A stretch of DNA of 13,114 bases from positions 1 to 13,114 of the forward strand of contig DNGI01000065.1 of assembly GCA_003486645.1 (NCBI GenBank). Reading direction: 5' to 3'. The position numbers and the translations under genes are program-made. The notes under the pieces were generated by a model. That model ran no database searches and was not told the origin of the DNA. It saw only the letters and a program-made list of their open reading frames with translations. This DNA comes from Cyanobacteria bacterium UBA11370. Lineage in GTDB: Bacteria; Cyanobacteriota; Cyanobacteriia; Cyanobacteriales; Coleofasciculaceae. Shown one piece after another: positions 1 to 6,720 of this stretch (position 1 is the first letter of the stretch; each line of letters begins with the position of its first letter).

Positions 1-44
1 TGAAGTTTCTTTCACCTCCAATGGGGAAGGAGTTAAGGAATTCT

Positions 45-114
45 CCCACTCACCCACTCACCCCCTCACCCCCTCACCCCCTCACCCACTCACCCACTCA
101 ACTCACTCAACTCA
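45..114. repeat. octanucleotide tandem repeat, CCC(A/C)CTCA x7
   Basis: Seven uninterrupted 8-bp units CCCACTCA or CCCCCTCA run from 45 to 100, in the order A,A,C,C,C,A,A at the variable base. A degenerate tail of ACTCA/CTCA units (101-114) follows. On the minus strand the units read TGAG(T/G)GGG, and the asparaginase stop codon (112-114) is the first TGA of the tail, so the array begins at the end of the coding sequence. Short tandem repeats of this kind are common between genes of filamentous cyanobacteria. No function can be assigned. Bases 1-44 contain no recognisable gene. Confidence 0.9.
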
Positions 115-1065
115 CAGCATCGAAAGTTCACCAATAACCTCCAAACGCTTAAATTCTCCAAGCGTCATAAACGATTCAGCTAGAGTTTCCGCCACCGAAG
201 GACTAATCCAACCCATCTGCTTCAGCAATTGGATAGCAACCGCAGACTTCGCTCGTTTCGCCCCATCCATCACCTTAATGACCATACCCAACCCCATCCC
301 AACCTGACCGATACATTGAATCCCTTCTGCTCCCGCTTTACTCACTACTTCTCCATTCGTCAACCGCATCAGTTCAGTATCAAACTCACCTTCCCCGGCG
401 ACTAGAGTTGGGTGATGGGTCATCGCACGGACAATTCGCTCCATCGCTAAATTATCCCCCGAAGCAAGCTGGGCATATAATGAACCCATTTGACCGAGTT
501 GTAAAAAATAAGTCGGTGCCCCGCAGTCATCATGAGCAAGAATCAGTTCTTGCGCTGGCATCCTCATCAACTCAGCCACTTGAGCTAAGATTAACTTCTG
601 AACCGGATGGTTGTACTGTAAATAACTACTAACAGGCCAATTCCGTTGCTGACAGACCGCTAGCATCCCCGCGTGTTTGCCAGAGCAATTGTATTCTAAG
701 GGACTTTGCTTACCCGATGGAATTGGACATTGCAGCGCGGATGGATCGATATCACAACGCCAAAGAATCTTAAAAACTTGGCGTACTTGTTCCAAATTCC
801 CACGATGGGAACTGCAAATAATTGCCAAATCCCGATCATTCAGGCTGTAACGTTCCAGAGTACCAGTCGTGGTGACGGCCAGTGCTTGAAACGGTTTGAG
901 AGCAGAACGAATAAAGGCAGATGTTTCTGAGTTACCCGCCACAGACAGTACCCGTCCTCGTTCATCACACAGAACAGCTTGGGCGGAGTGCGTTGATTCA
1001 ACGATGCCTTCCCGTAGTAAACGGACTTCTATAGCAGGCGCTTGATTGCGTTTTCCCCTTGTCAT
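112..1065 (-). CDS. L-asparaginase, type II (Rhizobium etli AnsA-like family, PF06089)
   Basis: This cytoplasmic amidohydrolase of 317 residues probably converts L-asparagine to aspartate and ammonia. The family is unrelated to E. coli AnsA/AnsB and has a beta-lactamase-like fold. The known catalytic and metal residues have counterparts: Ser54-x-x-Lys57 in FIRSALKPFQ, the Ser85/Ser86 pair in SSHRG, Cys127 and Lys130 in CSGKHAGML, Cys181 in HDDCGAP, and Lys243 in VVSKAGAEG. In the R. etli enzyme these are two Ser-Lys pairs and a Cys-Lys-Cys metal site. I chose the ATG at 1065. The reading frame continues upstream only to a TTG at 1092, and neither start has a clear Shine-Dalgarno sequence. The gene lies about 200 bp downstream of the CGLD27 gene on the same strand and may share its transcript. 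Family assignment is strong; substrate is inferred from the family. Confidence 0.9.
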   Translation of the reverse strand: MTRGKRNQAPAIEVRLLREGIVESTHSAQAVLCDERGRVLSVAGNSETSAFIRSALKPFQALAVTTTGTLERYSLNDRDLAIICSSHRGNLEQVRQVFKILWRCDIDPSALQCPIPSGKQSPLEYNCSGKHAGMLAVCQQRNWPVSSYLQYNHPVQKLILAQVAELMRMPAQELILAHDDCGAPTYFLQLGQMGSLYAQLASGDNLAMERIVRAMTHHPTLVAGEGEFDTELMRLTNGEVVSKAGAEGIQCIGQVGMGLGMVIKVMDGAKRAKSAVAIQLLKQMGWISPSVAETLAESFMTLGEFKRLEVIGELSML

Positions 1066-1214
1066 GGTTAAGACTATAGCACCGACACGCAACAGAATAA
1101 TAACTGTGAAGACAAAACAGGTTTAATCCTGACCATGCCAATCTTAGATTGTAGAGTCTGGATTTGGGATTGGCGAGGAATTAGTGTTATTCCCTTGGTT
1201 TTTAATTTAGGGCT

Positions 1215-1247
1215 AATCCAAAATCTAAAATCTAAAATCCAAAATCG
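1215..1247. repeat. AAAATCN heptamer tandem repeat
   Basis: Four consecutive heptamers AAAATC(T,T,C,G) occupy 1220-1247, preceded by AATCC. They lie in the gap between the CGLD27 stop and the asparaginase start. An inverted copy with the same sequence lies upstream of CGLD27 (1794-1814) and a related AATCCAAAATCC occurs at 5437, so this is a dispersed short-repeat family. The 1215 and 1794 copies could pair over about 21 bases across the CGLD27 gene. Confidence 0.75.
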
Positions 1248-1267
1248 AGTGATTGACGGCTGAACGT

Positions 1268-1768
1268 TTAGAAAAAATTCCAAATTAGGATACCTATCAA
1301 GACGAATAGAACAAGCATAGCGAACGTCCGATACAGACGTTGCAGAATGGGTTGGATTTGATAGGAGACGATCAAGCGATCGCGGGTTAAAATTTCTGGC
1401 GGCTTTGTCCAGGTCTGTCCATCATACCAACCTGACTCCTCATAAACGATACTCTCGCTCAAAAGGCGATCGCGCACATAAGACCAACCCAAATAAAGTC
1501 GTAGTAACGTCAACCCCAAAAATACACCCGCTCCCCCTGCACTGGCAACAATAAACTGTACCAGATGCTTTTGCGGCGCAAAGCTTGCGGCTGCTAATGG
1601 CCCACTAATAACCCAGCTTCCTCCCCAGATACAAGCTAACTTTCTAATATAGCTCGGCAAATTCTGTTGCGCCCAACTAAAGAACCAAGAATCCGTCAAT
1701 TGCTGGTACTCATTAATGGGTTGTTGCTCAAAGGGAACCGGACAGATAGAAACAGAAGAGTCCTTCAT
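1268..1768 (-). CDS. CGLD27 family membrane protein (DUF1230)
   Basis: This 166-residue protein is conserved in cyanobacteria, algae and plants (CGLD27, Conserved in the Green Lineage and Diatoms 27). The biochemical role is unknown; the plant and algal homologues have been linked to iron homeostasis. The N-terminal signature is clear: CPVPFEQQPINEY (residues 9-21) followed by DSWFFSWA (26-33). Three hydrophobic segments at about 45-63, 71-92 and 147-164 predict an integral membrane protein with a polar stretch (about 98-140) between the second and third. The ATG at 1768 is preferred to the in-frame TTG at 1780; no strong ribosome binding site is visible for either. It is followed by the asparaginase on the same strand. 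Its upstream flank is the right end of the IscB element, so its native promoter or operon link may have been disturbed. Confidence 0.88.
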   Translation of the reverse strand: MKDSSVSICPVPFEQQPINEYQQLTDSWFFSWAQQNLPSYIRKLACIWGGSWVISGPLAAASFAPQKHLVQFIVASAGGAGVFLGLTLLRLYLGWSYVRDRLLSESIVYEESGWYDGQTWTKPPEILTRDRLIVSYQIQPILQRLYRTFAMLVLFVLIGILIWNFF

Positions 1769-1793
1769 GTTGTTAGTCAATCAATTTTTGAGC

Positions 1794-1814
1794 TTAGATT
1801 TTAGATTTTGGATT
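1794..1814. repeat. TTAGATT heptamer repeat, inverted copy
   Basis: Three heptamers, TTAGATT, TTAGATT and TTGGATT, are the reverse complement of the AAAATCT array at 1215-1247. The copy lies immediately upstream of the CGLD27 start and abuts the presumed right end of the IscB element. Confidence 0.65.
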
Positions 1815-1829
1815 GACTCCATCTTGGAT

Positions 1830-1884
1830 GCGGCAAGGGGACTCCCGTTATACCCGCTAGGGTTAGCGGGAGGGGAATTGCCGC
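1830..1884 (-). repeat. long interrupted palindrome downstream of iscB (presumed right-end hairpin)
   Basis: The outer arms GCGGCAA (1830-1836) and TTGCCGC (1878-1884) are perfectly complementary. Inside them CCCGCTA (1853-1859) and TAGCGGG (1864-1870) form a perfect 7-bp stem with a GGGT loop. An alternative inner stem CTCCCG/CGGGAG is also possible. The structure is 35-90 bp past the iscB stop. IS200/IS605-family right ends are imperfect hairpins recognised as single strands, and this position and shape fit that. A role as a transcription terminator for iscB is a second possibility, although no T-tract follows. Confidence 0.7.
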
Positions 1885-1919
1885 CAACAAATAAATTGAG
1901 CGGTAGCGAATCCTTATTT

Positions 1920-3203
1920 TCAAGATCTGTATTCATAGCCGTCAGCCTTGTGAATAGTTTTCAAGTATTTGGGATGTACATCAAACTTTTGTGCTGGCAA
2001 CTGCAAGACGAAGCTAGGTCTAAACCTGATAGCAATCCGACCAACATATTGACCCGCAAACTTCCCTGTTGGAACATCAGCTTTAACGATGTCGCCAGTT
2101 TGAAATCCTTGAAAAAACTTAGCTTTTGGAGCATGAGCTTTGGGGAATCCGTACTTATCAGGACGGCAACGCTGCCTGGTCCCGTGCCCTTTTGCTGCTA
2201 TCAATAGGGGTTTAATTCCCCGAATTAATAGCAGTTCGGGAGTGGACGCACCAACACAAGCCGCATCAATCCAGTGAGTTTTTTCGATTCCTTGGCGAGA
2301 GCGGTTAAACTTTGTACGACCTCCGGAACCTACCTCTACAGGTAAACCTGTGGACTGAAGTCGTCTATAGAGTTCCCATCGGGTAGCATTAACAGCCGCC
2401 ACATCCTTAAGGGGTGCTTTGGCTTGAGCTAACACTCGCTTGAGAACTTCTGGTTTCTTTTTCAGAAACTCTTCAACAGGCTTGTTCCCTTTAGCTTGAT
2501 TGCAAGGATGGCAACTTAGACAAAGGTTGGTAACCCGATTAGAGCCACCCTGGCTTTTAGCAAGGATATGCTCAATCTCGAGTGGGACATTTTCGACACC
2601 ACAATAGGCGCATTTTCTACCCCATTTGGTCAACAAGTACTCTTTGACCTCAAAGCCAAACAGTTCACCTCTTTGGTACTCAACTCCGCTAATCTCAGGG
2701 TTTTGCATCTGTTGTAGGTCAAACCGAACTAACTCCTGAGAAATTGCGGTCACTCGACAGACTTTTCTGATTCGTCTCACCCAGGTCTCAATGTTGGAAA
2801 TTCGACTCTCAAGCGATGGTGGCAACCAACCCTGTTTGCGAGTTCTGTTTAAAAAGCGAGGCTTACGGTAACGGGTTTTACGGTTACGGCGACCTCTTCT
2901 TAATAAAGAGCGAGATTCAAGAGCGTCTTTAATTTGCTCTCCTCTATGAGAAACTTCAAGAGCGTTTGTAACCCGCCCAGTTTTTTCTTGAACAACAGCA
3001 AATCCCGTAGCCTTGCTACCCGGGTCAATCTTTATTCTGTGTGAATGAGTTACTGAATCTTCAATAACCCTATCCTGTAAAACAATGGTGAACGGATAGC
3101 GTCTGTATACTTTAGCTCTCCCTTTCTGTAGTAGTTCTCTCGCCCGTGCTGGATGGCAGGGGTCAAGAGGTTGTAGGTTTTTGTCTAGAACGAAAACTCG
3201 CAT
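1920..3203 (-). CDS. iscB: RNA-guided DNA endonuclease IscB (HNH/RuvC, OMEGA nuclease)
   Basis: This 427-residue protein is the compact evolutionary relative of Cas9; it uses an omega RNA to cut double-stranded DNA. The PLMP-type N-terminal domain begins MRVFVLDKNLQPLDPCHP. RuvC-I follows with Asp60 in KIDPGSKATGFAV. An arginine-rich bridge helix lies at about 101-121, and RuvC-II has Glu157 in ISQELVRFD. The HNH domain spans about 187-246, with His212 in IEHILAKSQGG and the zinc ligands Cys198, Cys201, Cys231 and Cys234. RuvC-III has His310 and Asp313 in THWIDAACVG. All expected catalytic residues are present, so the nuclease looks intact. The ATG at 3203 has a GAGAGG ribosome binding site (3212-3217) eight bases upstream. 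The structured leader at 3204-3430 should provide its guide RNA. Confidence 0.95.
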   Translation of the reverse strand: MRVFVLDKNLQPLDPCHPARARELLQKGRAKVYRRYPFTIVLQDRVIEDSVTHSHRIKIDPGSKATGFAVVQEKTGRVTNALEVSHRGEQIKDALESRSLLRRGRRNRKTRYRKPRFLNRTRKQGWLPPSLESRISNIETWVRRIRKVCRVTAISQELVRFDLQQMQNPEISGVEYQRGELFGFEVKEYLLTKWGRKCAYCGVENVPLEIEHILAKSQGGSNRVTNLCLSCHPCNQAKGNKPVEEFLKKKPEVLKRVLAQAKAPLKDVAAVNATRWELYRRLQSTGLPVEVGSGGRTKFNRSRQGIEKTHWIDAACVGASTPELLLIRGIKPLLIAAKGHGTRQRCRPDKYGFPKAHAPKAKFFQGFQTGDIVKADVPTGKFAGQYVGRIAIRFRPSFVLQLPAQKFDVHPKYLKTIHKADGYEYRS

Positions 3204-3430
3204 TACTGCTACCTCTCATTTCTGGTTAAGTGAGCCTCGACAATGTTATTCAGCCTTGTTGGGTACAGCTCACTGGCTTAACTCATTACACCTGTTTAAA
3301 GCTGTACGAAAGAGCTACAAACTGGCACGTATCTGTAGGTTTCATGAGCTGAATAACGTACTTCTCGTAGAACTTAGTCTGGTCAAGTTAGAGCTTTTTA
3401 CAAGCTCCCGTCATACCCTACGGGTTGACG
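3204..3430 (-). ncRNA. presumed IscB omega RNA scaffold
   Basis: In characterised IscB loci the omega RNA is transcribed from immediately upstream of iscB, with the guide at its 5' end. Here the 227-base leader has no coding signal but many complementary segments. They include a 10-bp closing stem, 3245-3254 with 3348-3357, and an 8-bp stem, 3263-3270 with 3300-3307. Another 7-bp pairing, 3229-3235 with 3268-3274, competes with or pseudoknots onto the second. Hairpins lie at 3371-3389, at 3391-3407 (GAGCTT/AAGCTC) and at 3409-3430 (CGTCA, bulged T, ACCC, loop TAC, GGGT, TGACG). The guide would lie just beyond 3430 on the minus strand. The pairings are visible; the identity is inferred from position. 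Confidence 0.72.
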
Positions 3431-3643
3431 GTGAGTTCTTGACACCTGAGCGAATCATCTTGTGGTACTGAGCAACACTCAAGCGCCAAACGGGTTTGCT
3501 TGGTACAGTCAGAGTTTGCTTGAAGTTCGGTGCATTGGGTTGAGCGGAGACAGACACAAAAGGTGTTACCTTTTACATTTTGCCTATTATCGTAGCATTG
3601 AGGGAGAATCAAGTTATTGTTTCAGTGCGAATCAATACTTAAG
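3431..3643. other. non-coding gap between the IscB left end and the DUF262 gene
   Basis: About 210 bp without a convincing gene. The part next to 3430 should contain the IscB element's left terminus and the DNA specifying the omega RNA guide. The only other clear structure is the hairpin at 3558-3574. Short open frames on both strands here have no ribosome binding site or recognisable product. Confidence 0.5.
3558..3574 (-). terminator. possible terminator of the DUF262-DUF1524 gene
   Basis: A perfect hairpin, AAAAGGT, loop GTT, ACCTTTT, lies about 70 bp past the stop codon of the minus-strand DUF262 gene. The stem ends in A/T runs that could act in either direction. It has only two G:C pairs next to the loop and no long U-tract beyond the stem, so it is a weak candidate. 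Confidence 0.35.
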
Positions 3644-5353
3644 TTATAGAGGAAAGTCAGATCGCCAAATATGAATAGCTCGTTTTGCTAAATGTCTTTG
3701 ACGTGTAGCTAGCGTGTTCGGTGTCCATTCTTCAGCCAAAATGTTCTGAGTTAGCTTATAGATACTCTGCTGATAAGTTGCTTGCTTGGATGGATAAAGT
3801 TTGTTCCCCACCTGGCGATTCAGATGAGGTTCGAGAGGAGTTAGGTTTCCCAGGCGATACACCATGTCTTCTATTTGGGTATCAGTGAAATTTTGCCGCC
3901 AGTCATCAGTGGGTGATTCAGGTAAAATATGCTCAATTGTAAAGCCATCTTCATTAATGTCTGGTCTTTCTGCTGCATCCATTTCAAGCTGCCAAAGGAT
4001 GTAACGAACTAATTTCTTCTTCTGCCCTTTGGTAGAAATTGAGAGTAAGGAAAAGTCTTGTAAGAATTTTTCGTCTGAAACGTAAACTGAGCGGAGATTA
4101 TCAAACACCTGCTTAGGATTGGTTATTTCACCCTTTGTAATCGAGATTGCCACCTTGTTGTAAAGTGTTTCTAGTTCATTAGGATTTAGACCACTAACAA
4201 CGGTATAGCGAAAAGAAAGTACAGATACAAGTTTTAATAAGCGCGTGAAGTTGTCAGAGGAAAACTTCTGGTATGCCGTAAATAGAGTTGGATAAGCTTG
4301 CTTGACTCGAAATAACTCAAGTTCACGAATATAAGGTTGGTTTTCTGGAGTATCACGCCAAAACTCATCGTTAGAGTTGCCAAGAGCAATAAAAAGACTG
4401 CTGTAATATTCCAGTTGATCCAGGAGGTCAAATGCTTGTTGACTATCCTTCACAAATTCACGAACAACTTTAAAGAGTCTTTCCCGTCTCACTCTGGTTT
4501 GTTGAAGACTAAGGTAGTAGCGGAGAAATTCAGGAAATTTCTCCATTTGAACGGTGTTGATAATTCTTCTCCATTGCCTTTGCGCTTCCTGTAAATCATC
4601 TGGCCCTTGAAAGAGGGAAAACAAATAATTTTTCAGCAAATCTGTTGAACTGAGTTCTATCCCTCTAGCGTTCAACGTCTCAAACACCGTATAAGCATTC
4701 AACTCATCTTCAACATTAATCTGAATAAAGAGTAGTCTTTGAGCAACAACATCTGTTAAAAATTCAGCTAATTTTTCACCACTCTGAACAACATCTTTAA
4801 GATCTTCTTCTAACTTATTGAAGAAATATTCAAATGCCTGCCAGAGTAATTGATTAGATTTTGAAAGTGAGCGACTATTAAGCGGCTTTCTAAGATTAAT
4901 CAAATTACTTTGGTAAAAATCATTATTGTTTTCGTTTAAAAGAAGCTTACTTGAGTAACGAAGAGAACGTGGATCTCTGTCACTCAGATAAGTACGCTTT
5001 AAGATTTCTTGTCGTTCTTGATTGGCTTCCTTTTGGTCTTCTCGCTCTACTAATTTTTGGATCTTCTCAATAACAGCAATAGCAATAATACTGAGAGTGG
5101 CTAACCGTTGTTGCCCATCAATGATGGTAAACTCTTTATCTGAAGTACTAGAGCTTTGTAAAACAAGCGCTCCCATGTAATGACTAGAGTCAGGATTAGT
5201 GTGGAGTACCACAATGTCTTGCCAAAGATCGTCCCAATTTTCCTCATTCCAGGAGTAATCGCGCTGAAAAGGTGGCACTCGGTAAATCTTGCCGTTACCG
5301 ATTAAGTCGCCGAAACTAGTGGTGCGAGTATCTAATAGATTAATCCGAGCCAT
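3644..5353 (-). CDS. DUF262-DUF1524 protein, GmrSD-like type IV restriction / antiphage nuclease family
   Basis: This 569-residue protein has the two-domain plan of GmrSD, SspE and BrxU-type enzymes. The N-terminal DUF262 (ParB/sulfiredoxin-like NTPase) shows RVPPFQRDYSW (25-35) and the hallmark IIDGQQRLATL (77-87). The middle is a long helical region. The C-terminal DUF1524 is a His-Me/HNH-type nuclease, with TIEHILPE (472-479, His475), then LGNL (501-504), HLNRQVGN (510-517) and the following Lys/Ser-rich helix. Both halves look complete. Homologues cut modified DNA (for example glucosylated hydroxymethylcytosine) using nucleotide hydrolysis. The target here is unknown, and no modification genes are nearby, which fits a type IV system. 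The ATG at 5353 starts MARINLLDTRTTSFGDL, typical for the family. It lies beside iscB in an apparent accessory insert. Superfamily is secure; antiphage role is inferred. Confidence 0.88.
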   Translation of the reverse strand: MARINLLDTRTTSFGDLIGNGKIYRVPPFQRDYSWNEENWDDLWQDIVVLHTNPDSSHYMGALVLQSSSTSDKEFTIIDGQQRLATLSIIAIAVIEKIQKLVEREDQKEANQERQEILKRTYLSDRDPRSLRYSSKLLLNENNNDFYQSNLINLRKPLNSRSLSKSNQLLWQAFEYFFNKLEEDLKDVVQSGEKLAEFLTDVVAQRLLFIQINVEDELNAYTVFETLNARGIELSSTDLLKNYLFSLFQGPDDLQEAQRQWRRIINTVQMEKFPEFLRYYLSLQQTRVRRERLFKVVREFVKDSQQAFDLLDQLEYYSSLFIALGNSNDEFWRDTPENQPYIRELELFRVKQAYPTLFTAYQKFSSDNFTRLLKLVSVLSFRYTVVSGLNPNELETLYNKVAISITKGEITNPKQVFDNLRSVYVSDEKFLQDFSLLSISTKGQKKKLVRYILWQLEMDAAERPDINEDGFTIEHILPESPTDDWRQNFTDTQIEDMVYRLGNLTPLEPHLNRQVGNKLYPSKQATYQQSIYKLTQNILAEEWTPNTLATRQRHLAKRAIHIWRSDFPL

Positions 5354-5462
5354 AGAGTCAACATGAGTGAGCCAGCTTCCACCTCTAAGGTATCAACAGC
5401 CAGTCTATTCAGGGTAGCTGAAATCTACGGTAGGGTAATCCAAAATCCTAAAATTTTCACAG
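5354..5462. other. 109-bp gap with AATCCAAAATCC repeat copy
   Basis: This is the gap between the rsfS stop and the DUF262 start. It contains AATCCAAAATCC plus TAAAATTTT (5437-5457), related to the heptamer repeats on both sides of CGLD27. A short plus-strand frame beginning at 5363 runs through here into the rsfS antisense strand and is not considered real. A promoter for the DUF262 gene is expected here, but no convincing consensus was seen. Confidence 0.45.
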
Positions 5463-5882
5463 TCAAGGTTGAGGTTCTTGGGCATGAAATTCAATCTGTT
5501 CGGCATGACCCCAAAAGGCTTCTAAATTATAAAATTCCCGCTCTTGAGGCAACAAGATATGAACAATCACTTCACCGTAATCCTGAAGAATCCAGCTACT
5601 ATCGGCTTGCCCTTCCGTTCGTAAGGGGAGCCGTTGCCATTGGGTTTCGACTTGGTGTTCGATCCACTGAGAAATTGCCCGTACCTGAACTCTAGAAAAG
5701 CCTGTAACAATGACAAAATAATCCGCTAGGTAGGATATTTCTGCCACCCGTAGGATGACAATATTATCCCCTTTACGGTCATCGGCAGCTTGAGCAATAG
5801 TCAAAGCCAGAGCCTGACTCATATCTTGTTTTTGAGTTTCGTTGGTCAAGAGGGTAGATGGCATTTTCAATTGATCTCTCAT
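5463..5882 (-). CDS. rsfS: ribosome silencing factor RsfS (Iojap/DUF143)
   Basis: RsfS binds ribosomal protein L14 (uL14) and blocks joining of the 30S and 50S subunits, reducing translation under starvation. The protein is 139 residues, near the family norm with a short N-terminal extension. The family signature is plain: DYFVIVTGFSRVQVRAISQWIE (54-75 region), then SSWILQDYGEVIVHIL (95-110) and REFYNLEAFWG (115-125). The ATG at 5882 is used here. An internal ATG at residue 7 (5864) is an equally plausible start, since neither has a good Shine-Dalgarno at normal spacing. It follows yqeK after a 51-bp gap on the same strand, a very common bacterial pairing, so the two are probably cotranscribed. 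Confidence 0.94.
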   Translation of the reverse strand: MRDQLKMPSTLLTNETQKQDMSQALALTIAQAADDRKGDNIVILRVAEISYLADYFVIVTGFSRVQVRAISQWIEHQVETQWQRLPLRTEGQADSSWILQDYGEVIVHILLPQEREFYNLEAFWGHAEQIEFHAQEPQP

Positions 5883-5933
5883 TAAATCTTAAATTCTTAA
5901 TTGACTTGTTTAACGTTTAATTTCACCTTAGTA

Positions 5934-6545
5934 TTAAACCGCTAGTGCTTCGGTCAGACGATCGGTTGATTGGTTTTTTTTGTTAAACATTTGCACTGCC
6001 CAATTGCGAGTCAAGATGGTACGGGGATGAATAAAGCGACGAGTATTTACCAAGAATTTCAAGGAATAGTCGCAGGTTAGCCAAATGGCTTTATGAAGAT
6101 CTTGGCGAGTGACTTGCCGCAACGTTGCCAACTCCGGGGTATCACCGCGACCGGGTTCTAGACTATCAGCTAAAAACACAATACAGCTCAATTCACTCAT
6201 GCCGGGACGACCTAGGGTATGAAGCGCGATCGCTTCCAACACCACTTCATCGTTTATCCCAAATTCGTCTCTGGCTACAATAGCACTCACATCGGCGTGT
6301 AACAGATGAGGATTCATTTCGCAAATCGGGTCTACTTCTATGCCCTCCTGTCTTGCCATGTGCAATAACTGACTGGGCTTAAAGTATTTAGCGAGGTCGT
6401 GCATTAATCCGGCTTGAGCCGCTTGCTCTATATTAAGAGCATAATGCTCAGCCAGTTCTATACACATCTGCTCAACTCCCAAACTGTGCTGAAGCCGGAC
6501 TGGAGGCACATGATCGGCTAACCAGCTTAAGACCCGATCGCGCAT
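5934..6545 (-). CDS. yqeK: YqeK, HD-domain bis(5'-nucleosyl)-tetraphosphatase (symmetrical)
   Basis: This 203-residue HD-superfamily hydrolase is predicted to split diadenosine tetraphosphate (Ap4A) symmetrically into two ADP. The metal and catalytic residues appear in order: His20 in RLQHSLGVE, His49-Asp50 in GLMHDLAKY, His83 in LLHADVSA, His109 in IALHTLGRPGMS and Asp127 in FLADSLEPGR. These match the YqeK subfamily rather than general HD phosphohydrolases. The ATG at 6545 has an AGGAG about 12 bases upstream, a longer spacing than usual. The gene precedes rsfS. A 33-bp inverted repeat lies directly upstream, between it and the glycosyltransferase gene. Confidence 0.93.
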   Translation of the reverse strand: MRDRVLSWLADHVPPVRLQHSLGVEQMCIELAEHYALNIEQAAQAGLMHDLAKYFKPSQLLHMARQEGIEVDPICEMNPHLLHADVSAIVARDEFGINDEVVLEAIALHTLGRPGMSELSCIVFLADSLEPGRGDTPELATLRQVTRQDLHKAIWLTCDYSLKFLVNTRRFIHPRTILTRNWAVQMFNKKNQSTDRLTEALAV

Positions 6546-6567
6546 GAGGTCAAAAAACTCCTGTGGT

Positions 6568-6692
6568 TGGTTGTTGGTTGTTGGTTGTTGGTTGTTAGTG
6601 AGCCGTTGTTGGTTATGCTGGACGCATGGCTAACTAAATGACACTTCAAAATTACTGACCACTAACAACTAACAACTAACAACCAACAACCA
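6568..6692. repeat. 33-bp inverted repeat made of TTGTTGG heptamers, 59-nt spacer
   Basis: The left arm 6568-6600 contains TTGTTGG three times followed by TTGTTAG. The right arm 6660-6692 is its reverse complement at 31 of 33 positions. The two differences become G-U pairs in a plus-strand transcript and A-C mismatches in a minus-strand one. A nested alternative hairpin is possible: TAGTGAGCC (6596-6604) with GGCTAACTA (6628-6636), one mismatch. The element fills the gap between the GT4 stop and the yqeK start, both on the minus strand. Confidence 0.9.
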
Positions 6693-6720
6693 AAAACTCT
6701 TCGATTGCCCCTATTGTAGC

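Larger units (their letters stand above)
1813..3445 (-). mobile_element. IscB-type (ISC / IS200-IS605 related) element without tnpA; ends approximate
   Basis: The unit comprises, in the minus-strand direction, a bulged hairpin (3409-3430) that fits an IS200/IS605-like left end, a structured leader that fits the omega RNA, iscB, and a long palindrome (1830-1884) that fits the right-end hairpin. The sequence TCAA (minus strand, at 1816-1813) is a candidate right terminus because the tnpB element in this window also ends in TCAA. The left terminus should lie a short way beyond 3430 but cannot be fixed by eye. No HUH transposase TnpA is encoded, so movement would need one in trans. Ends are inferred; the content is clear. 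Confidence 0.65.

Noticed and set aside
45..100. Possible CRISPR or iteron origin
   Set aside because: Units are 8 bp with no spacers, and no replication initiator or DnaA boxes are nearby.
1716..2207. Plus-strand 163-residue open frame
   Set aside because: It is antisense to the CGLD27 N-terminus and the iscB C-terminus and passes through the right-end palindrome.
3181..3471. Plus-strand 96-residue open frame opposite the IscB leader
   Set aside because: It is antisense to the structured omega RNA region, has no ribosome binding site and no recognisable domain.
5363..5695. Plus-strand 110-residue open frame
   Set aside because: Two thirds of it is antisense to rsfS, and the remaining N-terminal part has no similarity to any family I recognise.
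6568..6692. Possible CRISPR array
   Set aside because: The units are contiguous heptamers without spacers of regular length, and the second cluster is inverted; no cas genes are present.
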